From contig NC_135188.1 in assembly GCF_041146795.1 (NCBI RefSeq), positions 1,086,919 through 1,150,918 on the forward strand: a stretch of DNA of 64,000 nucleotides, read 5' to 3'. Below are positions 56,110-64,000 of the stretch, piece after piece; position 1 is the stretch's first letter, and each line of letters starts with the position of its first letter. Source of the stretch: Maylandia zebra (Eukaryota; Chordata; Actinopteri; Cichliformes; Cichlidae). The notes beneath the pieces were generated by a model. That model was not told the origin of the DNA, made no database searches, and saw only the letters and a program-made list of their open reading frames with translations. The position numbers and the translations under genes are program-made.

Positions 56110-58582
56110 AGGACGAGAGGGAGGACACACGAGTTAGGCAGACACTGGAGAGTCATTTATAAATCGAAGACAGATTAAATTATTCGCTGGCCAACATGGA
56201 CACTGAGCATGAAATTTAGCAGCAATCACATTGCCTGCATTGGGTGTCTCATTTATCATGGGCAGCGGGGCGGGGGTTAGGTGTCAGCGTCCTCACAGAA
56301 ATAGACATACACGCGCACAATTACAGCATAGACTCTATATGCAAACATACTGTACAGATGGGATGCAATGCATTCAGCGCAATGAAACGTGTACACGCCT
56401 GCATCACCTGCTAAGACCCTGACTGACGACATCATCACACTGATATAGTGTGGTATTATGTGCTGGTGAGAGCAGGCGGTCCGAACAGGTATGGCATAAA
56501 TACAGAGGACCAGGATACAGAGGAATGGCTTCCTCTGGTTGGCTGATGGACCAAGTGCATGCTGGGACAAGCAACAGCTGGATCAACCTGCCTCCACGAC
56601 GTCAAACTTTAATTTCAAGAGGCACAACTTTGGACATGGCTGCTGACCACGTCTCCTCTCATGTCTCCAGAGTTACCGGCTCAAAAATCCATCAAATACT
56701 CAACAAAGACGGATTCTTTCACTTTGACTGAAAGTCAGTTCATGGGCTCGTTGGCAACTTGAACAAAGTGTGTCAGACTTGCTAAAAACAAACCATTAAT
56801 TGAACCATTTATGAAATTTGGGTTTAACAAATGTTGGTCCAGAGTGCAGGAAAGCATGAGCCCGCAGCAGGGAAAAACGATTTACCTTTAACCTCTAAAA
56901 CTTCGTTTTTTATTAATGTTTATCGAACCTTCTGACATGTTTTAACCCTTTAAATCCTGAACCATGAAATAACTCCCTGAAATCTTTCATTTTTTGATAA
57001 CGGACAGTTTGTTGGTCCTTTAGACAAAAGTCTTAATCGGCATGTGAAAGTTTTAATTTGCTACATGAGCCATGTTTTTGCAGTTTAGTCATTAAAAATG
57101 TTTCATGCAATTTATATCATTTTTTGAGGGTAAAAAAAAATCACGCTGATGATGTCACAAAAACACACGTATGAAATATGATACGCTGGGCTTTAACAGA
57201 AATTTGCAGATATGAGTTTTAGACTTTTTTATTGCTTAAAAATGTATTGTGCACTTTATTTAGATGGGGGGGGGGGGGGGGGGGCACACTGATGAAGCCT
57301 GATAAACTCACAGAAACGTTTCTGCTGTATATGACAGAGTAGGCATGAAAGGGTTAACGACATAATGGATTAAAGGCAAAATACTCTTTGTTTACTTCTT
57401 TTTCCAATGAAATTTTTCATTAAAATTTGTTTATATGGCGTCAAATCACAACAACAGTCGCTTCAGTGTGCTTTATGTTGGAAGGTGAAAACCCAACAAT
57501 CAGACCTTTCTATGAATAAGCGCTTGGCGCCAGCGGGAAGGACAAACTCCCCGGGCTGCGACCGGCTTTAACAGTCTCTCAGTTTGTGTATAAATCTGTT
57601 AAACTGCAGATCTAACAACAGATCTAACAAACTCACATCTCTATCTCAGCGTTTTTGCAGGTTTGAGTGAGACCGGCTGCACTGCCATCCTGTTTCTCTC
57701 CACTGCTTGTAGACGGACTTCCTGGATACACAAACCAATGAGCAGATTACAGTTACATCCATAGTTTTAGGAACTGTGCTCAGCTGCCTCATTATTCCTA
57801 ACTCACCATCATTTGACCATTTATTAAAGTCCAAGTTTACTCTGGATTCAGGCGGCACGCTGCTGCTGTTGCTGCTGAAAACAAACCAAAGTATATTTAC
57901 CATCTGAAAGCATCTGAAACGGCTTTGAAATGAATTTAGTTCATATTTATCTAAATGAATACCGAGTGATCGTCACACATCACGGATACGTACTTCACTG
58001 CTGTCTCTTTGGAGCTTTCTCCCGAACAGGGAATCACGTCTGTGTCTGTGTATCTGCAAACGAAGTCAGGAGAAAAATACAGCAAAGTGTGCGAGGAAGA
58101 ACTTTCTCCATGTGCGCGTATATCCCAGTCCCCCCACTTTACTGTAAACGCATTAACATTAACATGCTGTTTAGCGTGCACGCTGGCGTTCTCTTCAGAA
58201 GGATACTGTGCCCGGCCGTACTCCAGCGTGTCATCTCCGTCCACGTCCAGGTCTGCATCGCTGTCTCGACACTCCTTAGAGGTGGTGCTCACCAACATTG
58301 CACCTGGTGACACAGATTCAAATGGGAATCATTGTTAACAGCCACGTTAGTGATGAGGAAAATGCGACGTTGCCCCTGTATCTGCTGTGACTGCGCCTGT
58401 CAGTCAGTTTCCAGGTCAGAGCTGCTCCTCACGCCAAAGAAGCGGTTACTCTTAAGCCAACCTCCCAGGCATCCTGCTGCGCCGTAATCTGGACTGAAAA
58501 GTTCAGCGCTTCTTCAGCTGCCACTCAGTCACAGTATTCACCCTCCACTGAACAAGATCACACACGTGGGTACCTCAGTGGT

Positions 58583-58676
<94 letters not shown>

Positions 58677-61600
58677 TCACTTACCTTTAAAGCCTATAGA
58701 CGCCATCTGTATCCTTCTCCTCTCATTCCAGTCGTCCTCCAATGCCAACAGGTCTGCCGACCCCTCCTGAAAACAACGCCGCGCACACACATGTACACAC
58801 AAAGACACACATCGGGTCACATGTTCTCTGTCTGGACGAACACGCCCATATGCCTCCTGTAGCCCGGAGCTACATATCTGCCTCACAGCCGTGAACCGGC
58901 GCTCGCGGCGCTTTCACGTGGATACACAGCGAGCTGACAGTGATCCGTGCACCACGTGAACAAAGCCAGGCAACAACGTCTCGGGGTTCAAGGTCAGCGT
59001 GTCACACGTTACATATATTCATCTCTGATTACAACACAAATGTCAGGGAAACAAATACTTGCATCTGACTCGTGTGCTTGGAGAGCCTACCTGTGCTTCC
59101 TCTGGTTTTCTCCTCTTCAGCTTTCCCATCCTGACTGAACACAGAACACACAGAAGAAATACTGTTAATAATGGTTAAAGGGGACGAGGCATTAGCTTTG
59201 GGGTTTAAATCAACACCATCAAACAAGTCGCATGATTTTTAGTAACACTATTGAATTATGTGTAATGAATAACTGGGGTATAACTTATTTGTTCCTGTAC
59301 ATAAAAACGTGCGAGTTTGAGTCGCTGTTCCATCTAAAGAAGCCGAGCTTTGTCCTAAACTGTGATAGGAGGTCACCGAGCTGCGTGAAGACTAACATGA
59401 CCACGGGTCATTCAAACAGGTTCACACTGAGCCCAGAGCAAAAGAAAGACAAGCCAAAAATATTCATATTAATATTTACAGCTCTATTTATTACCTCCAT
59501 ATTATTATATTTTTATTTAAATAAAAGATAAAAATACTGATAAATAACAGGATAAATTATGCAAAGACTACACTGTGAGTCAGCAGCTAAAAGTAGTGCA
59601 TGAATGGTTCAAGCTCCCAACGTCCTGCACTCAACACTTCACATGCAAACAGTGAAGAAAGCGAATAGTGGTGGAAGAGGTACCGACAGCTTTCACTTCA
59701 GTAGTAAAACCAGTGTGGAAGTATTACAGGTAAAGTTCTGCTCTCACACAATAAATCCAGTGAAAGTGTTCATTAAATAAATGAATAAATTTCTTTTCCT
59801 TTCAATATTAGAGCCTCACCTTTATAAATGATGTGTCATGTATTTAATTTAATCTTAAAGGAACAAAAAGTCATGATTGTTCATGTGCAGACAGAGGAAA
59901 CACTCAAACGTAAAATTCACCTGCTTGTGGAAACCGTCTCGTTCACTTCTAATAACTTCCAACATTTAAAAGCCGGAAATATGGATGCGACACTGAAAAC
60001 TACTGAGTTCTGTTTCTGTGTGAGCTCACTCCACAAACTGTACAAGCTGGCCGCATTGATGCACGAGGCCCTTAAAGCAGAGACAAGCAGATGCTTCGCG
60101 TGGACAGAAGCTGCAGTACGGGATTCAAAGCGGCCCCCCCGTCCCCGTGCTGTCATCCCACCGTCCTCCCCCGCTTTCCTCTCTAAAAATATGAAAGCTA
60201 ACATGGCAGAACACCAACTGAACCTCCTCTCCTCTCCCTGCCCTGACTGACTGCAGATTGCAAAAGGGGACATTAAGTTTTAAGGCCCTCTAATTCCCTG
60301 CTGGATGACAGTGGCCCCCGAGGGGAACGCACGGCGAGCCGGTGGCTGTGACCCGAGTGCCGCAATCCCAGCAAACATAATGAGGGTTAAAGAGACGGTC
60401 ATAGATGAGGAGGAGCTCATCAAACTACGAAGACAGAGGGAGAGAGAGAGGGAGAGAGAGAGGTTGATTAATCAACAGAGGACCCCCCTCCTCCTCCTCC
60501 TTCCACTCTCTTCTTCTTCCTCCCTGACGTGTATTTAGAAGCTCATTATGCTGTCCGGTTATAAGGCCCAATAAAGGCTAACAGACCTCGACAGCAGTGG
60601 CAGTTTGAAGAGTCAGCTAAGAGCTGCAGAGTCTCCGCGGGAATAATAACGGGAGCAGGAAGTCTGCGGCGTCAGCCGCCGCCGGGACGCTGCGCAGGTT
60701 TCTGTATTCGTGCAGAAATGCTGTCAGCCTACTTTCAAACATGCTACATGCTATCATTTATTCATTTATTTAGAAATGGCTGGAAACTGTTCAGGGCTGA
60801 GTTTCTGTTACAAGCTTCTGTGGAAAAGAACCAGAAACAAGTCCTGATCTGGTTACTGCAGATCTACAAAGCCTTCATTTGTCTCTTAGCGTGACGCACG
60901 GCGCGAACACCATCATAAGCTCCGCGGCTGAGCCGTAACGGTAACTACCCGCACGCTTCAGAGGAGAAAATAGTTCCTACGTGAAACATTTACACAACAC
61001 TGTTTGTGGGTTTTTGTGTGAGAGTAACAGTGTCAGAAATCTCAGTACGTGCCTCTCCCTACCCCCGCTCGCAGCAGATGGCCCCGCCCCTCCCTGAGCC
61101 TGGCTCTGCCGGAGGTTTCTTCCTGTTAAAAGGGAGTTTTTCCTTCCCACTGTCGCCAAAGTGCTCACAGGGGGTCTTTATCTTACAATGTAAAGCACCC
61201 TGAGGCAACAGTTTCTGTGATTTATAATAAAATGAGTTTGTCATTGGGAAACACGTTTTAGATTTTTATTAAAAAAAGCAGCTCAGGTGGAATAAATATT
61301 AATCTGGTATCGTAAGGATGTTTCACATTTCATGAAAAGTTTTTGAGACACTTGAAAAGTCAATAGCAGCTATTTCAGGATTAAAAGCATGAACATAATT
61401 ATATCCATTCAACTAAATAAATACTGACTGATTAGTGAGCTGATGTACTAGTGTCAGAGGTGGGTCTTTTATAAAATAGGAAAAAGTAGAAATGAATAAA
61501 ATAAATGTTTCTTGTGTGTGTGTCGAATCCTCAGTGAAAAATGCTTCTCAGTGTTTCTTACCAGCTTGTGCGCAGTCTAGGTGGGCTCCTGCGCTGTGGG

Positions 61601-62994
61601 GGCGTAATGGGGCAGATTTGACGTAGCACCTGCACCAGCAGAGGTCATCGACTGTTAACATATCAAGGGGTCAAAGTTTAAAGGTTAATAGCTCCTCTGC
61701 TCGTGGGGGCGCTAGGCCAGCTGAGATGGTGTGGGAAAAGAGGTGATATCTGAATGACTGGTGAGGGTGGGGACGACGAGCGTGAACAAAATATCTTTTT
61801 CATCTTCTCAACTTTACGGCGTGACAGTCGCCTGGTCTGGACTCTGAACCACAAACTGAGTGTGCGGCACAGAAACACAACATTCGGTCCACGTGGATCA
61901 ACGTACCGTTTAACCTGGTGTGTCTGTTGGCCCGGACGCGGAGAAACGTCTGCAACAGAGGAGAAAACATCATTTGCACTCAAAAAAACTGTCCATAAAA
62001 ATAGAAGATGCTGTTGGAGGAAGCTGTCACGGAAAAAAGAGACTTAATTATGCAGGTAATGTTTGTGCCCTGTGATCTGAACGCTGCCGCTGTGCTTCTC
62101 CGTGTTTACATCACTGTGTGTCTGCTGCTCTTTGTGAAGATGCTGCGTAGGATAGATTGTATCTGATGAAGCTGTTAGTTCTCGTTCTGAGGGTCGAATG
62201 CTGCCTTCGTTCTCACAGATATGCACAAGCTGTTCTTTGTCGCCTGTGTTGTGATCACAAGAGATGAGTCTCACTTCCTACCCGCTGCAGATGGATACTT
62301 GTAAAGGCCCCACAGCATCACACAGGCTGAGTATTTCTAACTTAGACATGCGCGCATTTCAACCCAATCCTTAGAAACTAAAGCAGCAAAAGGAAAACAA
62401 CAACTTTATATTTTTGTGAGGTCAGCGGCACAAGGATGCAGCGTTTGACACTCTGGGATGAGACCCCGTTGGGTTTCATAAACTGGTAATTGTAAGGTTT
62501 TATTTAATGCTTTACAATATGTTCATTACAATGCACTCTTTAAAATCCTACCTGGTATCGGTCAGAGTGGGCCTCCTCGGCCGGTCGAGGGGGCGAGGTG
62601 GGCGAACTTCCCTCTCGCTTGATGTGCAGGGACAGTGAAAGAGGCTGGAGCCCGAAAAAGAAAGAATCAAGTCAAAGGCAGGACGACGGCTACTGACCGA
62701 CTTCCTGAATGTGCTGAAAACATCACAGCTACGTGTACCTTTGGCGTCCTTATGAAGTGGTCGCGCTGGACCGGAGTTGCACTATAATAACACAGAAGCT
62801 CGTATGTTAAACCTGTTTTTACTGTGCATAAGTCAACAACACAATGTGCCCACAAAACCTACAAACACAATATTGTGTTTTAAATGTCATCTGGTGAACA
62901 ACCTCTGCTCTTATCTTGTCTGGATTTGTATCCGAGTCCGTGTGTAACCTCATTTTACTCCTTCTCACATTGTGTCTGTCACACGGATACTGTA

Positions 62995-63077
<83 letters not shown>

Positions 63078-63195
63078 TGTCCCCGTGGGCCAAGTTCAAT
63101 TTGAAACCATTACTGTCCACGGAGCGGTCGTTAAGCAGATTTGGAGTGTAATGCCTTTATTGGAGAAATCATTCTTCTGTTCTAAGCAGCAGGTA

Positions 63196-63238
<43 letters not shown>

Positions 63239-63728
63239 TGATCTATGCGTATGTTTTAGACCAAAGCAGCCATTAACAGAACATTATCTGCCTGCTCTAT
63301 GAGTTGTTGCCTTGAGGCCAGAGGCTATAATATGAAATATGTAGGGAACAATGAGGCGGCTTGTAAACACTGCACGCAGGTGACAGAGAAGAAGGCAGCT
63401 ACCACCTGGGGAAACTGAAGGGGGGGGGCATCCAGAGAGAGGGATCTGTCTACTTTAATTATCACCTCAAAGCTGAAGAGAACAGCAAGAAAATGACAAA
63501 CAGATAAACGGAGGTAGTGTAAACTTTTTAGACGGTGGTAAGAGGGAAACGTTCTTTGCCGTGAAATAAAGCAGAGGATCCTCAGGGCGTGAGCGTGATA
63601 CCTGATCTGCAGCTGGGCGAGTTTGGCTAACTCCTGCTCCATGTGCTCCTGCAGCTCTCCGGGTCGCAGCACGGCCTTGCAGACCGGACACGCCGGGGCC
63701 TGAGCGTCATACAGACCTTTGACTTTGC
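55017..63728 (-). CDS. rnf220: E3 ubiquitin-protein ligase RNF220, 5' end outside the window
   Basis: RING ligase; mammalian RNF220 ubiquitinates Sin3B and stabilises beta-catenin (family knowledge). Exons on the minus strand: 63602-63728, 62739-62781, 62552-62644, 61562-61593 (tentative), 59091-59130, 58685-58766, 58207-58303, 57994-58053, 57807-57874, 57637-57721, 55926-56034, 55174-55248, 55017-55088; 326 residues. The first visible exon has LYDAQAPACPVCKAVLRPGE and LQEHMEQELAKL, a half zinc finger. Later exons hold MGKLKRRKPEEAQ, DSDADLDVDGDDTLEYG, and a coiled coil LDALKARIRDLEKQL. The C-terminal RING reads CLICM, QCWHVHCEECW, LCPQCN, ending RRVYL. The segment at 58685-58766 is shorter than the mammalian counterpart I remember. 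A fish a/b paralogue choice is not possible here; the N-terminal third lies past 64000. Confidence 0.92.
56046..56107. repeat. CA repeat, about 31 units
   Basis: In rnf220 transcripts this is UG-rich and ends 9 bases before the AG acceptor of exon 55926-56034. Confidence 0.95.
57266..57284 (+). repeat. Run of 19 G
   Basis: Homopolymer in an rnf220 intron. It may be length-variable or a sequencing artefact. Confidence 0.8.
57421..57555 (-). repeat. Dispersed fish repeat, truncated, opposite to the copy at 61060
   Basis: TTATATGGCGTCAAATCACA, CTTTATGTTGGAAGGT and GGCGCCAGCGGGAAGGACAA correspond to the reverse complement of words in the 61060-61240 copy (CTTCCCACTGTCGCC). Confidence 0.6.
58584..58675. 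repeat. CA repeat, about 46 units
   Basis: Starts 9 bases downstream of the rnf220 splice donor at 58684 when read on the gene strand. Confidence 0.95.
59131..61561. other. rnf220: Long rnf220 intron
   Basis: No coding exon is recognised. Contents: AT-rich unique sequence, a GA-rich stretch at 60434-60462, CTC repeats near 60488, a CpG-rich patch near 60650-60700, and the dispersed repeat at 61060-61240. Confidence 0.55.
61060..61240 (+). repeat. Dispersed fish repeat (GGAGGTTTCTTCCTGTTAAA type)
   Basis: Contains GGAGGTTTCTTCCTGTTAAA, GGGAGTTTTTCCTTCCCACT and CACCCTGAGGCAACAGTTTC, words I know from a very common fish retroposon tail. Class not settled. Confidence 0.65.
62997..63075. repeat. 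CA repeat, about 39 units
   Basis: In the rnf220 intron between exons 62739-62781 and 63602-63728. Confidence 0.95.
63197..63237. repeat. TG repeat, about 20 units
   Basis: About 120 bases from the CA repeat at 62997-63075 and complementary to it. Confidence 0.95.
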
Positions 63729-64000
63729 CTGCGAACGTGAGGTGTTTACAGTTAGAGGTGCTGATGGAAAACTGCGTCGTGACAGTCATGAAAACCCTGT
63801 TTGCTGTGCACAGACTGTTAGACTCAAATACTTAACCCTTAACTTTAAATGGATACAAATTTTATTAGTCGCATAAGAGACATTTCTTTTTTTTTAAAGA
63901 GCATTTAATCTTCCTCCTTCAGAGGGTTTGAGAGGCTGAACAAGAACAAGGTGAATCCATCACTTACTTTATCACATGAAGGATTTTTCTACTGAGAGTT

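Noticed and set aside
62819..63276. Open frames made of repeated Cys-Val or Thr-His
   Set aside because: They are translations of CA/TG repeats.

Overview
The window is nuclear DNA of a teleost fish. Genes are split into many short exons with GT-AG introns, and the DNA between them holds CA repeats, Tc1, hAT and LTR relics and tRNA-derived SINEs. Two near-complete SINEs and one broken copy match, from memory, the AFC family of African cichlids, so a cichlid such as a tilapia or haplochromine is the best guess; teleost is certain, cichlid is likely.

Layout: (1) 160-5310, + strand: all but the N-terminal tip of iqca1 (DRC11), the IQ/AAA-like subunit of the ciliary nexin-dynein regulatory complex. 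(2) 5311-9438: no gene recognised; a deleted Tc1 element and simple repeats. (3) 9488-48121, + strand: a 78-exon obscurin gene. I placed every splice junction by reading frame; the model sums to 18,510 coding bases, exactly 6,170 codons. Order: short leader, 36 single-domain Ig exon units (26 of them exactly 89 codons), a charged linker with an IQ motif and Ig37, SH3, RhoGEF (DH-PH), Ig38-39, Ig40, kinase 1, a Ser/Arg-rich linker, FnIII, kinase 2. The N-terminal Ig domains expected of full-length obscurin are absent, and iqca1 lies directly upstream instead. (4) 49103-52474, - strand, tail to tail with obscurin: guk1, guanylate kinase, 197 residues in seven exons, plus an undescribed-looking in-frame 120-base candidate exon. 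(5) 55017-63728, - strand: the C-terminal two thirds of rnf220, a RING E3 ubiquitin ligase that continues past the right edge.

The genes share no pathway: iqca1 is ciliary, obscurin is a giant muscle scaffold and Rho signalling protein, guk1 recycles GMP, and rnf220 is a ubiquitin ligase. Placement of guk1 beside obscurin agrees with the human neighbourhood on chromosome 1q42 as I remember it. Most of the unusual signal lies in the tandem growth and exchange of obscurin Ig exons, and in repeats that touch splice sites: a tiny MITE that duplicated a splice donor, CA repeats beside two rnf220 splice sites, and a four-layer nest of transposons in one obscurin intron.
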